DNA of 47,027 bases from Snodgrassella alvi (lineage in GTDB: Bacteria; Pseudomonadota; Gammaproteobacteria; Burkholderiales; Neisseriaceae). Made by a program: the position numbers and the translations under genes. Shown here one piece after another: positions 1 through 6,735 of this stretch; the first letter of the stretch is position 1, and every line of letters begins with the position of its first letter. The stretch is taken from assembly GCF_002777425.1 (NCBI RefSeq), contig NZ_MDVC01000088.1, positions 1-47,027 of the forward strand, in the 5' to 3' direction. The notes below the pieces were generated by a model. The model searched no databases. It was not told where the DNA came from and worked only from the letters and a program-made list of their open reading frames with translations.

Positions 1-710
1 TGGAAACAAAAGTAGCTCAGGAAGGGCTTGTGTTAACAGAAAGCCAGCTACAGGCTTTAGAGAAAGCGAAAGCAGCGCGAGAGGCACAGGGTGAAATTGA
101 GACCCAGCATCCTGGATACTTATGCGCACAAGATACATATTATGTTGGTCATATTAAAGGGATTGGGAAAATATACCAACAAACGTTTATTGATACCTAT
201 TCAAGACTGGCGTTTGCTAAAGTATATACGGAGAAAAACAGTTTAGTTGCTGCGGATATGCTCAATGATAAAGTGATACCATTTTTTGATAATGAGCAGG
301 TAGCGCTTTTACGAATTCTGACGGATAGAGGAAGTGAGTATAACGGTCATAAAGAGCGTCATGCATACGAACTATATCTGAATTTGGAGGATATAGAGCA
401 TACGAAAACAAAAGCCTACAGTCCGCAAACGAATGGTATATGTGAGCGGTTCCATAAGACGATGAAGACCGAGTGTTATGATATTATGTTTAGACGTAAA
501 ATATATACAGAACTGAAAGAGATACAACAAGATATTGAGCTTTGGCTAGAGTTTTACAATCGGGAAAGAGCACATTCAGGGAAATACTGTTATGGTAAGA
601 CACCTTGGCAAACTTGGGTAGAGACAAAAGGACTGGCTAAAGAAAAGCAGCTAGAGAATTTATTTTACTCATCAGACAGTCATTGTATTAGAACGAATGC
701 CGATGAGTAG
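1..710 (+). CDS. IS481-family transposase, 5' end outside window
   Basis: This is the catalytic C-terminal part of a DDE transposase with an rve/integrase core. Visible acidic residues are the Asp in CAQDTYYVG, the Asp in LTDRGSEY and the Glu in NGICERFHK, followed by the YNRERAHSG motif common in IS481/IS3-type integrases. The reading frame is open to the first base of the window, so the GTG at 30 is probably not the start and the helix-turn-helix N-terminus lies upstream. It ends with TAG at 708-710, about 35 bp before Rhs-like sequence resumes, as expected for a gene close to its element's end. It sits at the tail of the Rhs cassette array in the opposite orientation and probably interrupts one cassette. 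The DDE assignment is firm; the IS481 subfamily is from recognition only. Confidence 0.85.
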   Translation, partial: ETKVAQEGLVLTESQLQALEKAKAAREAQGEIETQHPGYLCAQDTYYVGHIKGIGKIYQQTFIDTYSRLAFAKVYTEKNSLVAADMLNDKVIPFFDNEQVALLRILTDRGSEYNGHKERHAYELYLNLEDIEHTKTKAYSPQTNGICERFHKTMKTECYDIMFRRKIYTELKEIQQDIELWLEFYNRERAHSGKYCYGKTPWQTWVETKGLAKEKQLENLFYSSDSHCIRTNADE

Positions 711-744
711 GTGGTGTCTGTCAGATTAAGTTTAAGCTAGTACA
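1..744 (+). mobile_element. Right part of an IS481-like insertion sequence
   Basis: The transposase gene plus about 34 bp of following sequence make up the element. Rhs core homology restarts at about 745. The presumed terminus reads TGTACTAGCTTAAAC on the minus strand. The left end is outside the window, so neither the terminal inverted repeat nor a target duplication can be confirmed. Confidence 0.6.
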
Positions 745-858
745 CGGCAGCATCATATTGTAGGGTTTCCCAGTATCTCTGGTTACGACAGCCTTCGATT
801 CTGCCGGTGCGATCATAGTAGTAATCGGTCTGCCCGTGTCTGCTGTGTTTTTTGCTTA
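745..858 (-). pseudogene. Rhs core remnant truncated by the IS
   Basis: About 114 bp on the minus strand match the Rhs core copies at about 4340-4446 and 7800-7907. They encode the stretch containing HGQTDY, RIEGCRNQRYWETLQYD and AA. The fragment has no start, and it meets the IS element on its 3' side as read on the minus strand. On its other side it abuts the stop codon of the immunity gene at 856. It is probably the beginning of another orphan Rhs cassette whose remainder was displaced by the insertion. Confidence 0.8.
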
Positions 859-1269
859 GTCATCTTCTAAGGCGAATCTAATTGCTTCTTTTACTCTTTT
901 GTTTTTCTTGTTTTTAGGTAAGAATTCTTCGCAATTTAATAGTTTATTGAATTCGTTCTCTCCCAGTATATCCTTGACGTGACATAATATTATATCAAGG
1001 CCTGAAACAGGGTCTTTAGCATGATCAGATAGATCCAGCGACAGATACCACTTTTTTAAAAATTTGATTGCCTTGTCTTTATTTATTTTTAACATTAGCT
1101 CAAAAGCAGGCAATTGCATTACTTTAGTTTTAATTAAAAATTCAAGTAAAGGCGTAGCTGTTGCAACGTCTGCATGATCAATAAAATCTTGTTTTGCTTT
1201 TTCATCTGATATTTCCTTGAGTAAATTATTGTATGCACGTTCATGCTCTAGCAATGTATCAATTAACAT
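856..1269 (-). CDS. Putative Rhs immunity protein, orphan paralogue
   Basis: A 137-residue, Lys/Glu/Leu-rich protein without signal peptide or membrane segment, probably all-helical and cytoplasmic. It is clearly paralogous to the next gene (1329-1757): both share MLI at the start, ELMLKINKDKA in the middle and KNKKNKRV followed by EAI.FALE near the end. I do not recognise a named family. Its position behind a toxin tip and its own paralogue suggests it neutralises a related Rhs toxin. It has no toxin of its own, so it may be a retained or horizontally acquired spare immunity gene. The start ATG at 1269 has AAGG upstream as a weak ribosome-binding site. The local sequence is far more AT-rich than the Rhs core. 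Confidence 0.65.
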   Translation of the reverse strand: MLIDTLLEHERAYNNLLKEISDEKAKQDFIDHADVATATPLLEFLIKTKVMQLPAFELMLKINKDKAIKFLKKWYLSLDLSDHAKDPVSGLDIILCHVKDILGENEFNKLLNCEEFLPKNKKNKRVKEAIRFALEDD

Positions 1270-1328
1270 GGATTTTTACCTTATACTTTTGTGAATTTAT
1301 CTCTATATTTTTCTTACTTATAGCACAT

Positions 1329-1757
1329 TTATCTGTCTTCATCTTGCTCTAATGCAAATTTAATGGCTTCTTGGACTCTTTTATTTTTTTTGTTTTTGCG
1401 TAAGAGTTCTTTACTGTTTAATACTTTCTCTAGCTCTTCCTTGCCCAGAATATTTTTTATATCCGCAAACATACCCTTTAAGTCTACCACTTGGTCTTTT
1501 GCATGATTAGCAAGATCCTGAGACAGATACAGATCTTTTATGAGCGTTAGTGCTTTATCCTTATTAATTTTTAACATTAATTCATACGCAGGTAGCTCTG
1601 TACCTAAAACTCTTAATTTAATCAAATTTTCAAGAAGAGATGTAGCAATCGAAACATCTGTATGTTCGATAAAATATTGCTCCTCCTTATCATTTACTAT
1701 TTCTTTCCATAACTTCTCTTCCGCGTCTTTATACTCTTGTAAAGCATTAATCAGCAT
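1329..1757 (-). CDS. Putative immunity protein for the cassette-2 Rhs tip
   Basis: A 142-residue, charged, probably helical cytoplasmic protein paralogous to the gene at 856-1269. Its ATG overlaps the stop codon of the upstream toxin tip (ATG-C-TGA at 1757-1751), so the two are translationally coupled. That arrangement is typical of a cognate toxin-immunity pair. No enzymatic motif is visible. Its role, binding and blocking the tip encoded just upstream, is inferred from position; the family name is unknown to me. Like its paralogue it is strongly AT-rich, which fits acquisition as part of a mobile toxin-immunity cassette. Confidence 0.7.
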   Translation of the reverse strand: MLINALQEYKDAEEKLWKEIVNDKEEQYFIEHTDVSIATSLLENLIKLRVLGTELPAYELMLKINKDKALTLIKDLYLSQDLANHAKDQVVDLKGMFADIKNILGKEELEKVLNSKELLRKNKKNKRVQEAIKFALEQDEDR

Positions 1758-2521
1758 TTTTTAACCCGACCTTTATTTATAATTTCATTAGTAGAAATGT
1801 TATCCTTAATTTTCCAGTCCATCACTCCTCCCTTAGTTCGTCCTTTTAATTCTACATTTTTACTTTCAGTATTTATATCTACATAGTAATCTGCCCCTAA
1901 AGCTCCTGTACTCCTTTTTATGGCATCTCGATTCACAGGTTTAACTTTTACAGAAGTTGCACTTATCCCTCCTCTGCTATCGTTGGGATCAAATGTAAAC
2001 CCTTCATTTGTAAATATTTTAAATTCCTTTTTAGACATAAAGCGACGAACAAGACCAGGATTTTCAGGTATACCATCTTTAAGTTTACTGCCTGCTAACC
2101 CCCACGGATCGACCCAAGTCAACCCATTAGGCGCATACTGATACAGATTAAACCCACCGGCTAAACCAATCGGATCCGGTTGGGTAAAGCGACCTATATC
2201 CGGATCATAATACCTGAAGGTATTGTAATGTAAGCCGGTTTCTCTGTCTAAATATTGTCCCTGATATCTGAGATTCTGCTCTATGGGTTCGTGTTCGATT
2301 TCATGAATCCGCTTCCCCCATAACTGAAAGCTACATTCCCACAGTATTTTACCGTTTGCATCGGTAAGCTCTTCCGGACAGCCGTTCAGGTCGGTGTGGA
2401 AGTACATTACCCTTTCTGGCTCATTACCTCGTTTATCTATCCGCGCCAGTGGTTCGTAGCTGTTCTGATCTGTATAGATATATAGGCTGGTAGGATGATT
2501 CGGGCCGGTTTCCTGAATCAT
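1751..2521 (-). CDS. Orphan Rhs core fragment with unassigned toxin tip (cassette 2)
   Basis: The first 140 or so residues are the end of an Rhs core, up to the conserved DPIGLAGGFNLYQYAPNG and WVDPWGL junction. The last 113 or so residues are a different, AT-rich tip. Rhs homology and the open frame extend upstream to about 2743, where the frame meets the stop codon of the preceding TPR gene, so no native start or secretion domain is present. The tip has VRRFMSKKEF, GGISATSV, ADYYVDIN and VELKG. This R / S-x-S / E order loosely recalls ADP-ribosyltransferase toxins of the TreTu/HYD1 kind, but that is a weak guess. It most likely acts as a recombination donor for the full-length rhs gene and may be expressed little or not at all. 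An immunity gene overlaps its stop codon. Confidence 0.75.
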   Translation of the reverse strand: MIQETGPNHPTSLYIYTDQNSYEPLARIDKRGNEPERVMYFHTDLNGCPEELTDANGKILWECSFQLWGKRIHEIEHEPIEQNLRYQGQYLDRETGLHYNTFRYYDPDIGRFTQPDPIGLAGGFNLYQYAPNGLTWVDPWGLAGSKLKDGIPENPGLVRRFMSKKEFKIFTNEGFTFDPNDSRGGISATSVKVKPVNRDAIKRSTGALGADYYVDINTESKNVELKGRTKGGVMDWKIKDNISTNEIINKGRVKKC

Positions 2522-2743
2522 TCTTAACCCGTCCCACAGAAAGCGGGTACGGTTGTAGGGTTGGCCTTCGCGGTCTAACTTTTGTTTTTCGATGCGTCTG
2601 CCAAGGGCGTCATAGACGTAGCGGTATCGTTCGGTTTTGTTGAGCTGTTCAATGCGTACTTCGCTCAGGCGATGTTCGGCGTCGTAGTGGTAGTGCTGGG
2701 TATGGCTGGCGGTTTTGATTACTTTAGTTTCGCTAACTAGAAA

Positions 2744-3193
2744 TTATTTTTTATCCTTTTGTTTTGTTTCTTTTAAATAGAAATCTAAATATTTTTTAGG
2801 TCGTTCTTTGAATGCTCGGGCTTTGCCACATTCATATGCTGCATTAAAATATTTATAAGCTTCATCATATTGACCTAATTCATAATAAACCATGCCAAGA
2901 TCAATATACGGGCCTGTATCAATATCAGAACTTGTAGCTGCAAGCTTAGAATGCGCCCAAATTTTGGCATTTTCATAGTCTTTTAAATTAAAATAAGTTG
3001 TATAAAAAGAACCTGATAACCATAAACTGATCAATTCCCATTCTAATTTGGGCTCTGGTAGAAGCGCCCATGCTTTCTGATAATTTTGTAAAGCTGAGGA
3101 ATAGTTTTTATTTACATTAAAAACATTGCCGTCCTCTACAATAGATATGATACTTTGCTCTAAATCAGGATCCACATTTGAAAGTTCTTTCAT
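2744..3193 (-). CDS. TPR-like immunity protein for the GH-E tip
   Basis: A 149-residue cytoplasmic protein with at least two tetratricopeptide-like helical pairs, around NYSSALQNYQKAWALLP and YYELGQYDEAYKYFNAAYECG. TPR-type proteins are known partners of GH-E/HNH polymorphic toxins. It begins 15 bp after the stop of the GH-E toxin tip, with a GAGAG ribosome-binding site about 7 nt before its ATG. That makes it the likely immunity protein of cassette 3. Immediately after its TAA (2744-2746) the next Rhs core fragment continues in the same reading frame with no start codon. Confidence 0.75.
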   Translation of the reverse strand: MKELSNVDPDLEQSIISIVEDGNVFNVNKNYSSALQNYQKAWALLPEPKLEWELISLWLSGSFYTTYFNLKDYENAKIWAHSKLAATSSDIDTGPYIDLGMVYYELGQYDEAYKYFNAAYECGKARAFKERPKKYLDFYLKETKQKDKK

Positions 3194-3208
3194 ACTTATC
3201 TCTCTTTA

Positions 3209-4579
3209 TTAAAAATAGGATGATTTTTCAGCTGGTCCAATAAAATCTTCAGGTTTTTTATACGTTTGTCCTAATTTTGCCCCTTGTGAACGATTATGTC
3301 TAAAGTATTCTAATTCATAATTATTAGGATCTCTCATAAAACCTCTAACATCTTTAGATTTAGGCCCGTGGAATCCACCTGTCTGATTCCAATATGCAAC
3401 TGCATCAGTTTTGTGAGCCATATCTGCATCTTTAATATTGTACCATTTTCCATCGGTAGAGCTTTTAAAATACATATCATTACCTTCACCAATAATACGC
3501 TTCTCCCCACGCATTCGATTGATAACTTCCTGCCCTGTTTTGCTTTTCTTGCTTGGTGTTCTTCCCATGAATCTAAGACGGCAACTACTCCACCCCCACG
3601 GGTCAATCCAAGTCAACCCATTAGGCGCATACTGATACAGGTTAAACCCACCCAGCAACCCAATCGGGTCTGGCTGAGTAAATCTACCTATATCCGGATC
3701 ATAATACCTGAAAGTATTGTAATGTAGGCCGGTTTCTCTGTCTAAATATTGTCCCTGATATCTGAGGTTTTGCTCTACTGATTCGTGTTCGATTTCATGA
3801 ATCCGCTTTCCCCATAACTGAAAGCTACATTCCCACAGTATTTTACCGTTTTCGTCGGTCAGCTCTTCCGGACAACCGTTCAGGTCAGTGTGGAAGTAGC
3901 GGATATGTTGTTCTTGGTTGCCGTCTGTATCTATCCGCGCCAGTGGTTCGTAGCTGTTCTGGTCGGTATAGATATACAGGCTGGTAGGATGATTCGGGCC
4001 GGTTTCCTGAATCATTCTTAACCCGTCCCACAGAAAGCGGGTACGGTTGTAGGGTTTGCCTTCACGGTCTAGCTGATGCTTTTCAATACGCCGGCCAAGG
4101 GCATCGTAAACATACCCATAACGCTGGCTGCGGCCTGTTTGCTCAATGCGTACTTCGCTCAGGCGGTGGTCGGCGTCGTAGTGATAGTGCTGGGTTGCGC
4201 CGATGGTCTGTTTGGTCTGGGTTCTGCCGTGCTCGTCATAGCGGTAGTGGTGGCTTCTGAAATGCAGGAGCTGGTTACAGCGAATCAGGTTGTAGTTGCT
4301 GTAGTCTTCTCGGTATTTGCTGTCCAACAGGTTGGCGGCCGCATCGTATTGCAGGGTTTCCCAGTATCTTTGGTTACGACAGCCTTCGATTCTGCCGGTG
4401 TGATCATAGCGGTAATCGGTCTGCCCGTGTTTGCTGTGTTTTTTGCTTACCAGCCGGTCGAGGTTGTCGTACTGGTAGCTGCGTTCGATGAGGATATCGG
4501 GCAGGATGGGGTTCTGATTGCGCTGTATCTGTTTGCGTTGCAGCCGGCTGTTGCGGTCGTATTTGAACTGGGTGTTCAA
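3209..4579 (-). CDS. Orphan Rhs core fragment with GH-E nuclease tip (cassette 3)
   Basis: The 456-residue open frame begins at a TTG inside the Rhs core (NTQFKYDRNSRLQRK) and covers many YD repeats up to the junction WIDPWGW. The tip is about 125 residues with DADMAHKTDA, YWNQTGGFHG, FMRDPNNYELEY and NRSQGAKLGQTYK. That pattern matches the HNH/EndoVII-superfamily GH-E nucleases, with the usual Gly of the GH pair replaced by Ala. Core homology continues upstream to about 4770, where an in-frame TAG ends it; there is no PAAR domain or true start. The TPR immunity gene follows. It is the longest of the orphan core fragments and probably a silent donor cassette, though translation from the internal TTG cannot be excluded. 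Confidence 0.78.
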   Translation of the reverse strand: MNTQFKYDRNSRLQRKQIQRNQNPILPDILIERSYQYDNLDRLVSKKHSKHGQTDYRYDHTGRIEGCRNQRYWETLQYDAAANLLDSKYREDYSNYNLIRCNQLLHFRSHHYRYDEHGRTQTKQTIGATQHYHYDADHRLSEVRIEQTGRSQRYGYVYDALGRRIEKHQLDREGKPYNRTRFLWDGLRMIQETGPNHPTSLYIYTDQNSYEPLARIDTDGNQEQHIRYFHTDLNGCPEELTDENGKILWECSFQLWGKRIHEIEHESVEQNLRYQGQYLDRETGLHYNTFRYYDPDIGRFTQPDPIGLLGGFNLYQYAPNGLTWIDPWGWSSCRLRFMGRTPSKKSKTGQEVINRMRGEKRIIGEGNDMYFKSSTDGKWYNIKDADMAHKTDAVAYWNQTGGFHGPKSKDVRGFMRDPNNYELEYFRHNRSQGAKLGQTYKKPEDFIGPAEKSSYF

Positions 4580-4878
4580 GCGTCCCTGAGTGCGTAATAC
4601 TTCGCGGTACAGGTTGTCGCGTTCGATGTCGCTGATGATGTTGCCATCGATATTTATCTGGTGCAGGTGGCCGGAGCCGTAATAGAGGCTGTTGATGGTG
4701 CGCCCATCCGGCAGAGTGGTGGCAATGCGGTTGCCCAGTGGGTCGCAGTAATAGTGTAACAGGCTGCTCTAGGTACCGGTTCTTCTTAACTAGCCACTAA
4801 TCTTTGTTATTATTAAATAATTAGTTGATTAATTAATGGATGAGCAAAAAAATTAGAGTAATTTTGCCAAATTTATAT

Positions 4879-5223
4879 TTACGTTCTAAATGTATCATTA
4901 TTTCGATAATAATTTATTTCATCAATCAGCCATTTATTATCATGCTCAAAGTCTGATTTATTTTGGATTATATAGTCTAATGAACCAACCAGCATCCATC
5001 CTCTTAAATTTAATCCTTTAACGACAAGAGGCATTTCCATATCTTCTTCATCAAGATATATCTCATCGTCATCTAAATTTTGAATATAATCCCATGGAAT
5101 ATAATAAAACTCTGTATGTTCTGGATTACTATTCCACGAATTTAAATTTGCATAAATCCATTCTCCTTGGTCTAGAAGAGAAAGGTTCTTTATTAATTCA
5201 TATATAGATTTAAAACTATTCAT
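4879..5223 (-). CDS. Acidic immunity protein for the WHH nuclease tip
   Basis: A small acidic cytoplasmic protein of 114 residues with the stretch YIQNLDDDEIYLDEEDMEMP near the middle, then a hydrophobic strand/helix region. It may belong to the DUF7716-like immunity families, but I am not certain. I chose the ATG at 5223 rather than the TTG at 5235 because TGAGGA lies 6 nt upstream of the ATG. The gene begins about 15 bp after the stop of the WHH nuclease tip, which supports a cognate immunity role. An excess of Asp/Glu suits an inhibitor that mimics nucleic acid against a basic nuclease; that last point is inference. Confidence 0.72.
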   Translation of the reverse strand: MNSFKSIYELIKNLSLLDQGEWIYANLNSWNSNPEHTEFYYIPWDYIQNLDDDEIYLDEEDMEMPLVVKGLNLRGWMLVGSLDYIIQNKSDFEHDNKWLIDEINYYRNNDTFRT

Positions 5224-5238
5224 TGGTATCCTCAAATT

Positions 5239-6048
5239 TTATCTACAAGACGAACCACCGCCCCATGACTTCCTTCCTCCATAGCCTTTAGGGTGATAAT
5301 CAAGATGTCTAGAGTTATGATCTTTCTTGTCAACTAACTGCAATAACCCACCGACTCTTTCATGATGGTGCCATGTAGTTGACCAACCAATCCCAGTCGG
5401 TGCTTTCCCAGGGAAAGCTCCTCGTTTGCCTGGTGAAACTTTCTCAAAAATTCCTGGATATTTACTTTCAAGAGAAGCCTTAAGTTGAGGATCGTTTTTC
5501 ATTCGATAATAAAGTTGTCGATTAGCTTCTTGGAAATGTTTCCTATCACTCATACGATACATATCTTTCGGTAAGTAAGCTTCGTCATAAACGTTATATA
5601 CACCAGGGGCATTTATACTTGCTAACCCCCACGGATCAATCCAAGTCAACCCATTGGGCGCATACTGATACAGATTAAACCCACCGGCTAAACCAATCGG
5701 ATCCGGTTGGGTAAAGCGGCCTATATCCGGATCATAATACCTGAACGTATTGTAATGTAAACCAGTTTCTCTGTCTAAATATTGTCCCTGATATCTGAGA
5801 TTCTGCTCTATGGGTTCGTGTTCGATTTCATGAATCCGCTTCCCCCATAACTGAAAGCTACATTCCCAGAGTAATTCGCCGTTTGCATCGGTAAGCTCTT
5901 CCGGACAGCCGTTCAGGTCGGTGTGGAAGTAGCGGATATGTTGTTCTTGGTTGCCGTCTGTGTCTATCCGTGCCAGTGGTTCGTAGCTGTTCTGGTCGGT
6001 ATAGATATACAGGCTGGTGGGGTGATTTGGACCAGTTTCCTGAATCAT
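5239..6048 (-). CDS. Orphan Rhs core fragment with WHH-type HNH nuclease tip (cassette 4)
   Basis: The 269-residue frame starts at an internal core methionine (MIQETGPNHP) and runs through DPIGLAGGFNLYQYAPNG and WIDPWGL to a tip of about 128 residues. The tip contains KRGAFPGKAPTGIGW, TWHHHERVGGLLQLVDKKDH and a Gly-rich end (GYGGRKSWGGG). W-H-H followed by QLVD and DH is the signature of the HNH/EndoVII WHH nucleases, so a DNase toxin is likely. Core homology continues upstream to about 6313, including a chimeric joint near 6290, but no native start is present. The acidic immunity gene follows closely. As in the other orphans, the tip could be swapped onto the full-length Rhs by recombination in the core. 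Confidence 0.8.
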   Translation of the reverse strand: MIQETGPNHPTSLYIYTDQNSYEPLARIDTDGNQEQHIRYFHTDLNGCPEELTDANGELLWECSFQLWGKRIHEIEHEPIEQNLRYQGQYLDRETGLHYNTFRYYDPDIGRFTQPDPIGLAGGFNLYQYAPNGLTWIDPWGLASINAPGVYNVYDEAYLPKDMYRMSDRKHFQEANRQLYYRMKNDPQLKASLESKYPGIFEKVSPGKRGAFPGKAPTGIGWSTTWHHHERVGGLLQLVDKKDHNSRHLDYHPKGYGGRKSWGGGSSCR

Positions 6049-6416
6049 TCTTAACCCGTCCCACAGGAAGCGGGTACGGTTGTAGGGTTTGCCTTCGCGG
6101 TCTATCTGATGTTTTTCGATACGTCTGCCAAGGGCGTCATAGAGGTAGCGGTATCGTTCGGTTTTGTTGAGTTGTTCAATGCGTACTTCGCTCAGGCGGT
6201 GGTCGGCGTCGTAGTGGTAGTGCTGGGTGGCGCTAATGGTCTGTTTACTGGCAGTTCTGCCGTGCTCGTCATAGCGGTAGTGGGTGCTGTGGCCGGCGGG
6301 GTCGGTATAGCTCTATAATTAGCTAGTAGTATTTAATAATATGGAACATATAACATAATTTTCTATGTGATTATTGTCCTAAGTATGGGATATTTACAAT
6401 CGCATTCTCCAAATAT

Positions 6417-6734
6417 TTAATCTCCAGGTTTTTCCCAGTATTTTGTTTTTTCTATTGCTCTTTCAATGTCGTCCATATCATCGTCTCCAAGTTCACGATT
6501 AAACTTATGTAATAATATCCCTCTAGCAACAAGTAACTGATTAGCAATTCTATTTTTTATAATGAAGTGTGCAATTTCTTTTTTAAAGTCACATTCTCCA
6601 TCTTTAGTATTTATTTTTTCTTCATAATAGTGTCCAATTTGATTTAATGAGATAACAAAGTAATTAATAGTTTTTATAATTTCAATAGCTTCTTTTCCTG
6701 TTAGTACTATACTTTCATTATCTTTCAATAACAT
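6417..6734 (-). CDS. Putative immunity protein for the HYD1 tip of the full-length Rhs
   Basis: A 105-residue, probably helical cytoplasmic protein with no motif I recognise; a central segment reads EIAHFIIKNRIANQLLVARG. Its ATG (6734-6732) lies one base after the TGA of the full-length rhs gene, and the AAGGAAG ribosome-binding site is inside the toxin's last codons. This tight coupling is the main evidence that it is the cognate immunity gene. It is AT-rich like the tips and unlike the GC-rich core upstream. About 100 bp of AT-rich non-coding sequence separates it from the next cassette. Confidence 0.72.
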   Translation of the reverse strand: MLLKDNESIVLTGKEAIEIIKTINYFVISLNQIGHYYEEKINTKDGECDFKKEIAHFIIKNRIANQLLVARGILLHKFNRELGDDDMDDIERAIEKTKYWEKPGD

Positions 6735-6735
6735 A

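Noticed and set aside
3334-3727. Frames overlapping the GH-E tip on both strands
   Set aside because: They are frame shadows; the minus-strand tip frame carries the family motifs and continues the Rhs core.
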